Positions 1-7,400 of a stretch of 38,733 bases of DNA are shown here, one piece after another. Below the pieces are notes generated by a model, which saw only the letters and a program-made list of their open reading frames with translations, was not told the DNA's origin and searched no databases. Position 1 is the first letter of the stretch. Every line of letters starts with the position of its first letter. Origin of the DNA: Candidatus Bacteroides intestinavium (GTDB taxonomy: Bacteria; Bacteroidota; Bacteroidia; Bacteroidales; Bacteroidaceae); NCBI GenBank assembly GCA_019118325.1, contig DWZE01000016.1, positions 1-38,733 on the forward strand, written 5' to 3'. The translations under genes and the position numbers were made by a program.

Positions 1-130
1 CAGATGTTTGCCGCCGACTTCTTTCAGATTCCAACTCGCGATGGACACCCTTGCCATTGGCTGTATGATTCCCGCTATTAGGGCTCATTCGGGACTTGCA
101 CCCGTTAGCTAATACTCATGCCGAGCATAC
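1..130 (-). mobile_element. Group IIC intron, 5' end (runs out of the window)
   Basis: Read on the minus strand from 130 downward, the sequence begins GTATGCTCGGCATGAG, continues with a GGGTGCAAGTCCCG hairpin, and then GCAAGGGTGTCC, TGGAATCTGAAAGAAG and GGCGGCAAAC. This is the order and wording of domain I of group IIC introns such as Oceanobacillus iheyensis O.i.I1 (recalled sequence, not searched). The usual GUGYG start is GUAUG here, and the facing strand of the first stem changes with it (GAGTAT), which suggests a folded rather than decayed RNA. The rest of the ribozyme and any reverse transcriptase lie to the left of the window. The insertion point is directly behind an intrinsic terminator, the classic class C target. 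Confidence 0.9.
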
Positions 131-132
131 AG

Positions 133-173
133 AAAAAGCCGCCCCCGCTTCTGACACGGGGACGGCTTTTTTT
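133..173 (-). terminator. Intrinsic terminator of the sugar-kinase-like gene; group IIC target
   Basis: The stem pairs 138-141 with 163-166 and 143-147 with 157-161, with one C/A mismatch and a 9-nt loop. A T run follows on both strands, so it can stop transcription in either direction. On the minus strand it lies 40-80 nt after the stop of the kinase-like gene. The intron begins 3 nt after the T run. Confidence 0.85.
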
Positions 174-212
174 CATATAACTAACTCCCGAAGGAGGGAG
201 GGGGGGGAATGC

Positions 213-1295
213 TCATGCCAGGCTGGCGATGAACGCGCGCATCTCGTCCTGGTGCGCCTCCACGCTCTGCCACAGCTTGAACTGGGCGGCGGTGCGCACC
301 AGGTTATGCTCGGGATAGGCTATCTTATAATAGGTGTCGCCATTGAGATAGTCGGCCAGGAAACGGACGCACTGCATGTAGGGGAAGAGGGCGGCCGCAT
401 AGGGCAGGTTCTCCACCTCGACAGGCAGGAGGAACGAACGGGCCGACTCCAGGTAGCCGCGCGTGAAGGCGCGGAAGATGTCCATGTTGAACGACACGTT
501 GTCCGGGTTGCGGTCGTCCTCGGCGCCCGTATTGGCTGCCGAGCGGAGGAAGTCGCCGTAGTCCGAGAAGACGTAAGAGGGCATCACGGTGTCCAGGTCG
601 ATGACGCAGAGCACGCTGCCGTCTTCGTCGAACATCATGTTGTTCACCTTCGTGTCGCAGTGGCAGACGCGCTTGGGCAGCACGCCCTCGCGGTGCAGGC
701 GCTCGGCCTTGCACATGTCGTCGGCGCGGCGTTCGATCGCTTCCAGGTAGCGGGACACTTCCTTGACGCGCCCGGCGGCATCGGCGCTGACGGCCTCGCG
801 AAGCTGGCGCAGGCGCAGCTCCATGTTGTGGAAGTCGGGGATGGTCTCCACCAGCGGCTCGGTGACGTCGGCCAGCATGGCCTCGAACTGACCGAAGGCC
901 TTGCCGGCACAGTAGGAGTATTCGGGATTGACCGTCTCGTAGGTCTTGGCACGGGGGATGAAGACCATCACGCGCCAGTAGGCCTCGCCTTCCTTCCAAT
1001 AGGTCTTGCCGTTGTCGGCCGTGAGGAAATGCAGCACCTTGCGGTCGATGTCCGTCTCGCCCCGTGCCTCCAGCTTGCGGCGGATGTGGGAGGTGACCAC
1101 CTCGATGTTGCGCTGCAGGCCGTCCACGTCCTGGAAGATGGCGTGGTTGATGCGCTGCAACACATAGTCGGGCGCACCGGCCTCGGCTGTGACCACTTTG
1201 TACGTGTCGTTAATCAGTCCCGAACCCAAGGGGCGTATCTCGCTCACGGTGCCCTGCGGGTGAAAATGTTCTACAATGGATAAAAGTTCGTTCAT
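213..1295 (-). CDS. APH-fold phosphotransferase, N-acetylhexosamine 1-kinase-like
   Basis: This 360-residue protein has the aminoglycoside-phosphotransferase/choline-kinase fold. It shows an N-terminal loop GSGLINDTY (24-32), the catalytic HCDTKVNN (H212, D214, N219) and the metal-binding VIDLDT (D233, D235). The length and the phrase 'VMPSYVFSDYGDFLR' fit the Bacteroides and Bifidobacterium proteins related to NahK, which phosphorylate GlcNAc or GalNAc at C1. The kinase chemistry is well supported; the sugar substrate is inference. It is cytoplasmic, with no signal peptide. It lies downstream of the DUF2851 gene on the same strand, separated by heptad tandem repeats, and ends in a strong terminator. 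It may receive HexNAc released by the GH20 enzyme elsewhere in this window. Confidence 0.85.
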   Translation of the reverse strand: MNELLSIVEHFHPQGTVSEIRPLGSGLINDTYKVVTAEAGAPDYVLQRINHAIFQDVDGLQRNIEVVTSHIRRKLEARGETDIDRKVLHFLTADNGKTYWKEGEAYWRVMVFIPRAKTYETVNPEYSYCAGKAFGQFEAMLADVTEPLVETIPDFHNMELRLRQLREAVSADAAGRVKEVSRYLEAIERRADDMCKAERLHREGVLPKRVCHCDTKVNNMMFDEDGSVLCVIDLDTVMPSYVFSDYGDFLRSAANTGAEDDRNPDNVSFNMDIFRAFTRGYLESARSFLLPVEVENLPYAAALFPYMQCVRFLADYLNGDTYYKIAYPEHNLVRTAAQFKLWQSVEAHQDEMRAFIASLA

Positions 1296-1310
1296 GAGGA
1301 ATAATTATTT

Positions 1311-1366
1311 AATGGTTAATGATTAATGATTAATGGTTAATGGTCAATGGTCAATGGTTAATGACT
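1311..1366. repeat. Eight tandem 7-bp repeats (AATGGTT-like)
   Basis: Eight consecutive heptamers read aatggtt, aatgatt, aatgatt, aatggtt, aatggtc, aatggtc, aatggtt, aatgact. They occupy the space before the kinase-like gene and run into the 3' end of the DUF2851 gene, whose last residues and TGA stop (1344-1346) are written by the repeats. Because 7 is not a multiple of 3, a change in copy number would alter the frame of that C-terminus. Confidence 0.9.
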
Positions 1367-2648
1367 GACGGGGGGCGCTGCGGGCCTTCAGGTATTCATA
1401 GCCGAAGCGGCAGCGCAGGCAGTCGCGCTTGTCACAATATTCCTTCTGCAACTGGAGCAACGCCTGCGAGTCGGCCGCCGTGCGCACCGGCAGGCCGGCA
1501 CGGGCCCAGCGGCGGATGAGGCTGTTGTCCTCGGCCTTGAGCGACTCCAGCAGACGGGAGGCCCGCCCGCACAGGCGTTCGTCCGAGCGGTATTGGCCGT
1601 AGGCGTAGAGCATCGGGACCACCGTGTTCAGCACGATGAGGTCCACGGCGCCGGCCCCCAACGACTTGACCCGGCGGGGCGAAGCCTTGCGGAAATGGAA
1701 GTGCTCTGTCCAGAACTCCGACGTGCGCACCCCGACGAACAGCTTCCGGAGGCTGTCCGCCGTCTCCGCCTCCAGCACGCGCGAGAAGAGGCCTTCTGAC
1801 TGGTAATACAGATAGGCCAGCTGGGCCAGACGGACGTGCGGGAAATTGCCCGGCCGCAGGCGCAGGAAACGCCACTGCCCGGCGGACATCGGCTCGGGCA
1901 GGCCGAACTTGCGCTGCAGATAGGCAAACTCGCGGCGAAGGCCGCAGGCATAGCCTTCCTCCTCCTCCCCGTCCAGCAGCCCCGCCATGCCGAAGAAAAA
2001 AGCCTCCACCTGAAACAGTTTGTCCCGGTGCTTGTCCACGGCCCGCAGGGGCAGGCGCGTGGCCCAATGCTCGAAGGCATCGCCGTTCAGGCCGAAACCG
2101 AAGTTGCGCGACAGGGTGATGAAGAACGCGTCCTCCCAATGCTGGTTGCAGCGTGCCAGGCGGCGGTTGATGGCTTCGGCCTTCTGCTGGAGACGTTCCA
2201 CCTGCAACGTGGAGAACCACGCATGCACCTTCAGCAGCGGCAAACGGGAGAGTATCTCGTGGCAGGGCGGAAAGATTTCCGGCCGGCGCAAGTCATCGTA
2301 CCTTTGCCGCACCTCGTCGGGACAGGGCAACAACAGCTGCGGGATGCGCTCGCCGTTGGTGCGGAAGACGTCGCAATCGGCCTCGCCCACGACGTGCAGC
2401 ACCACCCGGTCGTAGGCCCGGTCGCGGTCGTGCCCGTGGCGCAGCCAGTCCGAGGCGCGGTCGTGCACCTCCACGTCGCCCGCCCAGAGCGTGCCGCCCA
2501 GCTTCACCTTGGCGTTGAAGAAGTCGGGGCCGGCGTGCGTATGGGGCAGGCCTGGGTCGATGACCTCCAGCGGTTGCCCGTCCGTGGTCTGCAGGGGGCG
2601 CAGGGGATAAATGCGGTGTCGCCAGACATAATGCAGCAGTTGTTCCAT
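1344..2648 (-). CDS. DUF2851 family protein
   Basis: This protein of about 434 residues begins MEQLLHYVWRHRIYPL and contains HTHAGPDFFNAKVKL and WAGDVEVHDRASDWLRHGHDRD. Both are recognisable hallmarks of DUF2851, a cytoplasmic family of unknown function that is nearly universal in Bacteroidetes. Near the C-terminus is a Cys-containing segment (CDKRDCLRCRFGYEYLK) that could bind a metal. I chose the inner Met because the open frame further upstream runs into the histidine-kinase gene and through a TATCTTTG promoter box, and its residues look non-coding. The last residues (SLTIDH) are encoded by heptad repeats and are probably not conserved. Confidence 0.88.
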   Translation of the reverse strand: MEQLLHYVWRHRIYPLRPLQTTDGQPLEVIDPGLPHTHAGPDFFNAKVKLGGTLWAGDVEVHDRASDWLRHGHDRDRAYDRVVLHVVGEADCDVFRTNGERIPQLLLPCPDEVRQRYDDLRRPEIFPPCHEILSRLPLLKVHAWFSTLQVERLQQKAEAINRRLARCNQHWEDAFFITLSRNFGFGLNGDAFEHWATRLPLRAVDKHRDKLFQVEAFFFGMAGLLDGEEEEGYACGLRREFAYLQRKFGLPEPMSAGQWRFLRLRPGNFPHVRLAQLAYLYYQSEGLFSRVLEAETADSLRKLFVGVRTSEFWTEHFHFRKASPRRVKSLGAGAVDLIVLNTVVPMLYAYGQYRSDERLCGRASRLLESLKAEDNSLIRRWARAGLPVRTAADSQALLQLQKEYCDKRDCLRCRFGYEYLKARSAPRQSLTIDH

Positions 2649-2676
2649 CGTACCGTCACGTTGGTTTATGGGTGTC

Positions 2677-2684
2677 AAAGATAG
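2677..2684 (-). promoter_or_regulatory. -7 box TATCTTTG for the DUF2851 gene
   Basis: On the minus strand TATCTTTG matches the Bacteroides -7 consensus TAnnTTTG. Transcription would begin about 20 nt before the chosen ATG and about 40 nt after the histidine-kinase stop, so the gene probably has its own promoter. Confidence 0.6.
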
Positions 2685-2724
2685 GGCAATTTGGCCAGAT
2701 TGCCAACTTTCGGGGAAGAATCTT

Positions 2725-3948
2725 TTACCCCTCCCGTCCGTCTGCCTCCGGGCCTTCGTCGGGCAGGGGCAGCGACAGGGTGAACTCGCTGAACTTGCCC
2801 TCGACGCTCTCCACCGTGACGTAGCCGCCATGCTCGCGCACCACGTTCATCACGTAGCTCAGCCCCAGGCCGAAGCCGGCTATCTTCTGCCCCTTGCCGC
2901 CGCCGGCAGGCAGGACGCGCTCGAACTTGTCGAAGATGGTGGCCTGCGCCGCCAGGGGGATGCCGATGCCGTTGTCGCGCACGCTGATGCGGGTGTAGCC
3001 CTCTTCGGCCCACGACGCGATGCGCACCTCCACGCTGTCCTTGGAGTACTTCAGCGCATTGTCCAGCAGGTTGGCCAGGGCCTCTTTCAGGAATTCCCCG
3101 TCGGCAAAGACGGCCTCCTCGCGCAGGTCGGTGCGGAAGGTGACGGGCTTCTGCGCCTTGGCCGTGAAGGTCTGCACCAGGTCGTCCACCATCGGGCGCA
3201 GGGCGATGAACTCCGGATAGAGCAGCAGCTGCTCGTGCTCCAGTTTCGAGAGGGTCAGCACCTTGTTGGTCAGGGCCAGCAGATGGGCCGCCTCGCCCTC
3301 CAGGATGTCAAAGTTCCGCTGTTTCTTCTCCTCCAAGGCATCAAGACGCCCGCTCCGCAGGACTTTGAGCCCCATGATGATGGTGCTGAGCGGCGTCTTC
3401 ATGTCGTGTATCATGGCGTAGGAGAAGTCCTCGCGCATCCGCGCCAGCTTGTCCTGCCCGCGGATGATGTCCCGCTGCTTCAGCACACCCCACAACACCA
3501 GGCAGATGAACACCAGCGAACCGATGGAGTAGTAGAGCTGTCCGCCCACGGACTCGGCACGCAGGTTGACGATGTGCGCCCGCACGCCCCGCCCGCCGTC
3601 GCCCAGGGGAATGACGAAGGTGCGCCCCTCCTCCAGCTCGCGCGCATAGTCGGCATGGTAGCGCAGGTCGGCGCGGAGGCGCACGGTGCTGTCCGCCAGG
3701 GCCACCGTGTCCAGGTGGAATTTCAGGCGGCGGAAGTTCTTGTCTATCAACTCCCGGACAAACACGCTGTCCAGGCGGCACGAAGGGTCGTGCGCCCGGC
3801 GGTCGTCCGTGCGGCACCAGGCCTCGTGGATGCGCCGCTCCACATTGGCGCGGTTCAGCGTGATGCCGTAGCCCATCCAGTAGCCCAGGAAGAAGAGGGC
3901 GGCCAGGGCGGCGACGATGGTGAGGAGCATATAAGCGGATTTCTTCAT
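2725..3948 (-). CDS. Membrane sensor histidine kinase without adjacent response regulator
   Basis: This is a 407-residue inner-membrane HisKA kinase. It has TM1 at about 5-28, a periplasmic sensor of about 110 residues, TM2 at about 140-156, a DHp helix with H181 (FSYAMIHDMKTPLS), an N box around N297 (NLLDNALKYS), G1 VRDNGIGI (323-330) and G2 GFGLGLSYV (358-366). All catalytic boxes are intact. The general layout resembles RprX-type Bacteroides kinases, but I cannot assign that identity. No response regulator lies next to it: downstream is DUF2851 and upstream a divergent membrane-protein gene, so its partner must be encoded elsewhere. The shared upstream region holds three 11-bp direct repeats, a typical footprint for an OmpR-family regulator, and autoregulation by its partner is plausible. 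Confidence 0.92.
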   Translation of the reverse strand: MKKSAYMLLTIVAALAALFFLGYWMGYGITLNRANVERRIHEAWCRTDDRRAHDPSCRLDSVFVRELIDKNFRRLKFHLDTVALADSTVRLRADLRYHADYARELEEGRTFVIPLGDGGRGVRAHIVNLRAESVGGQLYYSIGSLVFICLVLWGVLKQRDIIRGQDKLARMREDFSYAMIHDMKTPLSTIIMGLKVLRSGRLDALEEKKQRNFDILEGEAAHLLALTNKVLTLSKLEHEQLLLYPEFIALRPMVDDLVQTFTAKAQKPVTFRTDLREEAVFADGEFLKEALANLLDNALKYSKDSVEVRIASWAEEGYTRISVRDNGIGIPLAAQATIFDKFERVLPAGGGKGQKIAGFGLGLSYVMNVVREHGGYVTVESVEGKFSEFTLSLPLPDEGPEADGREG

Positions 3949-3981
3949 ACAGAAATGTCTTTATCATTATACTAACGACTG

Positions 3982-3989
3982 CAAAGATA
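3982..3989 (-). promoter_or_regulatory. -7 box TATCTTTG for the histidine-kinase gene
   Basis: A perfect TAnnTTTG -7 box on the minus strand, about 35 bp before the kinase ATG. It lies at the left of the divergent promoter region. Confidence 0.65.
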
Positions 3990-4016
3990 AAGGATTTATC
4001 GCTTACCAACGTCCCG

Positions 4017-4049
4017 TTAACCTAACGATAACCTAACATTAACGTAAAG
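4017..4049. promoter_or_regulatory. Three 11-bp direct repeats, probable OmpR-type operator
   Basis: TAACCTAAC at 4018-4026, TAACCTAAC at 4029-4037 and TAACGTAAA at 4040-4048 recur with an exact 11-bp period. The site is midway between the divergent -7 boxes of the kinase gene and the membrane-protein gene. A helical-turn spacing of direct half-sites is how OmpR/PhoB-family regulators bind. Confidence 0.6.
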
Positions 4050-4065
4050 TGAAGGGAAAGCCGCG

Positions 4066-4073
4066 TATCTTTG
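4066..4073 (+). promoter_or_regulatory. -7 box TATCTTTG for the 4124 gene
   Basis: Perfect TAnnTTTG box on the plus strand, giving a leader of about 45 nt before the ATG at 4124. Confidence 0.65.
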
Positions 4074-4123
4074 CAACGTGAAAAGAAAAACAAATGTATC
4101 ACTCCTAAAAAGACAAAGAGACT

Positions 4124-4720
4124 ATGCCTACAACGACTCAACCCGCCACCACCCCGAAAACGGGCACCAGCGAAGTCAGGCTCGCCACCGGGCGGCTGAA
4201 CCTCATCGCCCTCGTCATCATCCTACTGATATTGATTCTCGGTGCATTGCTATACGATTATATCTGGGAAGGCTTCTCGGCCTACAGCAGCGGCTACCTC
4301 CTCGGCAGCATCCTATACCAGTATTTCTGGGAAACCACGCTATGCGCCTTACTGGCCAACCTCCTGCTGAGTTACCTGCTGCTCTACTTCCTCAACGGGC
4401 GCAAGGCCAAGGACATCTGCTTTATAGCCAACTGGGCCGGCGTCGCTTTCTACACCAAACGCCCCCTGCCCCTGAAGTTCTTCCGGCTCGTCCTGCTGCT
4501 GCCTGCCATCTTGCTGGGCGTGCTGCCCGCCGTGCACGGCTTCTGCACCGGCCAACCGGTGGTTTATTTCTTCGGGCTGATGAGCCTGGCAGCGGCCATC
4601 GGCGACCTGATGCTGTGGTACAAAGTGCGCCCCTTCGACGATGACGACCTCGCGCAGGGCGGCAAAGGCCCGTTTGCCGTGACCATCACCCGCCGCAACT
4701 ACCACCGGTACAACGATTGA
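4124..4720 (+). CDS. Integral membrane protein, DUF3267-like without the zincin motif
   Basis: The 198-residue protein has four hydrophobic segments (about 26-47, 68-92, 118-137 and 145-163). The second half (FYTKRPLPLKFFRLVLLLPAI, then GLMSLAAAIGDLMLW) resembles the C-terminal part of DUF3267, a family of predicted membrane zincin proteases. DUF3267 proteins carry an HExxH near the second membrane segment; here that place reads CALLANLLLSYLL with no His or Glu, so protease activity is unlikely. The family link is made by eye and is moderate. It is transcribed divergently from the histidine kinase from a shared control region and may be a target of that signalling system. A 22-bp tandem repeat begins one base after its stop. 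Confidence 0.6.
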   Translation: MPTTTQPATTPKTGTSEVRLATGRLNLIALVIILLILILGALLYDYIWEGFSAYSSGYLLGSILYQYFWETTLCALLANLLLSYLLLYFLNGRKAKDICFIANWAGVAFYTKRPLPLKFFRLVLLLPAILLGVLPAVHGFCTGQPVVYFFGLMSLAAAIGDLMLWYKVRPFDDDDLAQGGKGPFAVTITRRNYHRYND

Positions 4721-4721
4721 G

Positions 4722-4809
4722 GCCCGCGGACGGGGATATCCTCGTCCACGGGCGGGGATACCTGCGCCCGCGGACGGCGACGTCTGCGAGCACGGGCGCA
4801 ATAATCCGG
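4722..4809. repeat. 22-bp tandem repeat array A (4 units)
   Basis: Four units start at 4722, 4744, 4766 and 4788, each exactly 22 bp. Alternate units read cccgcggacgg... and ccacgggcgg..., and the first carries a central GGATATCC. Neighbouring units are near inverted copies of each other, so unit 1 plus the start of unit 2 can fold into a long GC hairpin around ATAT. The array fills the convergent gap between the membrane-protein gene and the ATPase/nuclease gene. Arrays B and C share the period and core. Confidence 0.85.
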
Positions 4810-4857
4810 AGATAAAGGCTGTCAATCAGCAGTTTGCAAACATGTATTGCAAATATG

Positions 4858-6471
4858 TCACATCCCCCACACGCTAATCTCGCGCCCGCCGTATTGCTCC
4901 GTGCGGTGCCACAACTTCTCTTCCCACGGGCGCCCCGGGCGGCGGTCGAACAAGATGAAGTGCCCTTCGTTGATGGTGCCGCCGCACTTGTCCATGTAGC
5001 CCGCCGTCTGCTCCAGACCTTTGCGGATGGTTTCCTCGATATTGCCGCGGAGGATTTTCAATTCCAATACAATGCGCTGGTAGGGTCCGCCGTATTGGTC
5101 GGTCAGCGGCTTTGTGATAAGCAGGTCTGTCCGCCCTCGGCCCAGGCCATATTCACGGTCGATATAGCCGCCCCCATTCACCACCCGCTGCAGGAAGGCT
5201 TGCAAAAGCAGTTGCGGCCCGCTCTCCTTGTAGTCGAAACGCTCTATCCACGAATCGGCATTCTGGCGGAAGAATTGCTGGAAGTCCAGCAGCAGTTTTT
5301 CCATGTTGATACTGCGGTCGGGATTGATGTACCACGCTGCCTGCTGGATGAGTGTCTGCTGGCGTGCCCACGTCAGTTCGCGCGGAATGATTTCCTTGTA
5401 GATGGCATTGGCAATGCGCAACGGCTTGTCGCGCACCACCAGGCCCATATCCACCACGTACTGGATGTCATCGTCAGACAGATGCGTCTCTGTCTCCGCG
5501 TCTTCATTGGCCAGTATAGGCGCGATGACCCGCCGCACCCGGTCTTCGCGCAGCTTGTCTATCAGGATGTCTATGTGCGTGTCGCGCCGGTAGATGATGT
5601 TCTCCTGGGCGCGGTAAATCATCTCCGGGATGATGCGGACGCTGCGGTCGCGGTTCTCCCGTATCTCCATCGTCACCTCGTAGCCCAGGGCGTTCACCAG
5701 CCAGGGCTGGCCTTCGGTGGCCTCCCAAATCATGGGAAAGCAAGCCTCATCGAATTCCTGCCCCGTGGCGGCTGTATGCTGCATATAGAGGTCGTGTATC
5801 TCCTCCTTTGTCAGATTGCCCAAACGCAAGGATTTAGCTTTGATGTTGAAGGCCGAACCGCCCGTCACGATGTCCTGGTTGGAAAGCACAATACGGTAGT
5901 CCCGCACGTCGCGCACGCCGCACAAGATGACGGTCTGCGGGAAGTGCTGCGGACGCTGGTCGTAACCGGCACGGATCTGGCGCAGCACGCTGACCAGCCC
6001 GTCGCCCACCAAAGCATCTATCTCGTCGAGGAAGAGCACCAAGGGCAGGGGAAGGGATTCGCAGAGAGCCCTAAGGAAAGCCGTCAACAAACCGCCTGAA
6101 GATTCACTCGATTCACGAACTGCACGAAGCAATTGGACGGCCTCACCCCCTCCGCGCAGCGTGTCCACCCGGTCGGCAATGGTGGCCGCCGTGGTCTGCA
6201 CCACTTTCTCTGCATCATTCCGCAAAGCCTGTCCCGCCTCGATATTGGCATAGACGGCGACGAACTCGCCGCGCGCGTTCAGGTAGTCGCGCAAGGCCAG
6301 CAGGCACGAAGTCTTGCCCGTCTGCCGCGGAGCGTGGAGCACGAAATACTTCCGTTGGTAAATCAACTGCTCCACTTCCTCCAAGTCGATGCGGCTCAAC
6401 GGTTCTACATTATAATGAATGTCGGGCTGTATCGGCCCCGCCGTATTGAAGAATTTGGGTACTTTCCGCAT
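4858..6471 (-). CDS. AAA-like ATPase with C-terminal PD-(D/E)XK nuclease-like domain
   Basis: This is a 537-residue soluble protein. The N-terminal P-loop domain has Walker A APRQTGKTS (47-55) and Walker B LVLFLDEID (D149, E150), followed by a helical region. The last 100 residues show a PD-(D/E)XK pattern: D449 in GRTDLLI, E470 and K472 in VLELKI, and Q488 in LEQTAGYM. Such stand-alone ATPase/nuclease fusions are abundant and patchily distributed in Bacteroidetes genomes. Many are suspected of roles in mobile elements or defence, but the function of this one is unknown. It is monocistronic, with its own promoter box and repeat array A behind it. All key residues are intact, so it is probably active. 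Confidence 0.8.
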   Translation of the reverse strand: MRKVPKFFNTAGPIQPDIHYNVEPLSRIDLEEVEQLIYQRKYFVLHAPRQTGKTSCLLALRDYLNARGEFVAVYANIEAGQALRNDAEKVVQTTAATIADRVDTLRGGGEAVQLLRAVRESSESSGGLLTAFLRALCESLPLPLVLFLDEIDALVGDGLVSVLRQIRAGYDQRPQHFPQTVILCGVRDVRDYRIVLSNQDIVTGGSAFNIKAKSLRLGNLTKEEIHDLYMQHTAATGQEFDEACFPMIWEATEGQPWLVNALGYEVTMEIRENRDRSVRIIPEMIYRAQENIIYRRDTHIDILIDKLREDRVRRVIAPILANEDAETETHLSDDDIQYVVDMGLVVRDKPLRIANAIYKEIIPRELTWARQQTLIQQAAWYINPDRSINMEKLLLDFQQFFRQNADSWIERFDYKESGPQLLLQAFLQRVVNGGGYIDREYGLGRGRTDLLITKPLTDQYGGPYQRIVLELKILRGNIEETIRKGLEQTAGYMDKCGGTINEGHFILFDRRPGRPWEEKLWHRTEQYGGREISVWGM

Positions 6472-6503
6472 ATTTCTCTGTGGGTTTATAGATTATCACA
6501 GCC

Positions 6504-6511
6504 CAAAGATA
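6504..6511 (-). promoter_or_regulatory. -7 box TATCTTTG for the ATPase/nuclease gene
   Basis: Perfect TAnnTTTG on the minus strand, about 33 bp before the ATG at 6471. Confidence 0.6.
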
Positions 6512-6587
6512 CGCCAATTTGCACGAAGCCCGGCACGCACAGCGGTTAAAATATGAGAAATCCTATCTCCTCCTGCAAGAAAAACAC

Positions 6588-6595
6588 TACCTTTG
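6588..6595 (+). promoter_or_regulatory. -7 box TACCTTTG for the dapB operon
   Basis: TAnnTTTG match on the plus strand, about 35 bp before the dapB ATG. It probably drives dapB through queH. Confidence 0.6.
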
Positions 6596-6629
6596 CAACA
6601 AATAGCAATAAATCAACCATCAGACCACA

Positions 6630-7394
6630 ATGAAAATAGCATTGATAGGCTACGGCAAAATGGGCAAGCAGATAGAACGCATCGCCCGCAGCCGTGGACA
6701 TGAAATCGTGAGCATCATCGACCTGGACAACCAGCAGGATTTCAACTCGGAAGCCTTCCGGAGCGCCGACGTCGCCATAGAGTTTACCAACCCGCAGGCC
6801 GCCTACGGCAACTACCTGCGCGCCTTCGAAGCCGGCGTCAAGGTGGTGTCCGGCAGCACCGGCTGGCTGAAGGACCACGGCGACGACGTACGCCGCCTCT
6901 GCACCGAGGAGGGCAAGACGCTGTTCTGGGCCAGCAACTTCAGCCTGGGCGTGGCCATCTTTTCGGCCGTCAACAAGTACCTGGCACGCATCATGAACCA
7001 ATTCCCCGAATACGACGTCACGATGGAGGAGACGCACCACGTCCACAAGCTGGACGCGCCGAGCGGCACCGCCATCACCCTGGCGGAGGGTATCCTGGAC
7101 AACCTGGGCCGCAAGACCCGTTGGGTGAAAGGCACCCTCCTGGCCCCGGACGGCACCCTGAGCGGCTCCACGCAATGTGCCCCGGAGGAATTGCCAATCT
7201 CTTCCATTCGCCGCGACGAAGTGCCGGGCATCCACAGCATCCGCTATGACTCGGACGCGGACAGCATCACCATCACCCACGACGCCAAGAACCGCAGCGG
7301 CTTCGCCCTGGGCGCCGTGCTGGCCGCCGAATACACCGCGCAGCACACGGGCCTGCTGACGATGGAAGACTTGTTCCCCTTTCTGAAAGCATAA
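6630..7394 (+). CDS. dapB: 4-hydroxy-tetrahydrodipicolinate reductase
   Basis: The enzyme reduces the dehydrated product of HTPA to tetrahydrodipicolinate with NAD(P)H, in the lysine/diaminopimelate pathway that also feeds peptidoglycan. The 254-residue protein begins with a dinucleotide-binding loop (ALIGYGKMG) and contains the family signature ETHHVHKLDAPSGTA, with the catalytic His pair and Lys. Length and both domains are normal. It heads a tight operon, with lepB starting 6 nt after its stop. Confidence 0.97.
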   Translation: MKIALIGYGKMGKQIERIARSRGHEIVSIIDLDNQQDFNSEAFRSADVAIEFTNPQAAYGNYLRAFEAGVKVVSGSTGWLKDHGDDVRRLCTEEGKTLFWASNFSLGVAIFSAVNKYLARIMNQFPEYDVTMEETHHVHKLDAPSGTAITLAEGILDNLGRKTRWVKGTLLAPDGTLSGSTQCAPEELPISSIRRDEVPGIHSIRYDSDADSITITHDAKNRSGFALGAVLAAEYTAQHTGLLTMEDLFPFLKA

Positions 7395-7400
7395 GACACT

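Noticed and set aside
2649..2831. Longer N-terminus for the DUF2851 protein
   Set aside because: It would overlap the histidine-kinase gene in another frame and span a promoter box. Residues are Ser/Arg-rich and unlike the family.
4722..4809. 22-bp and 7-bp repeats considered as CRISPR arrays
   Set aside because: Units are directly abutting with no unique spacers and no cas genes are present.
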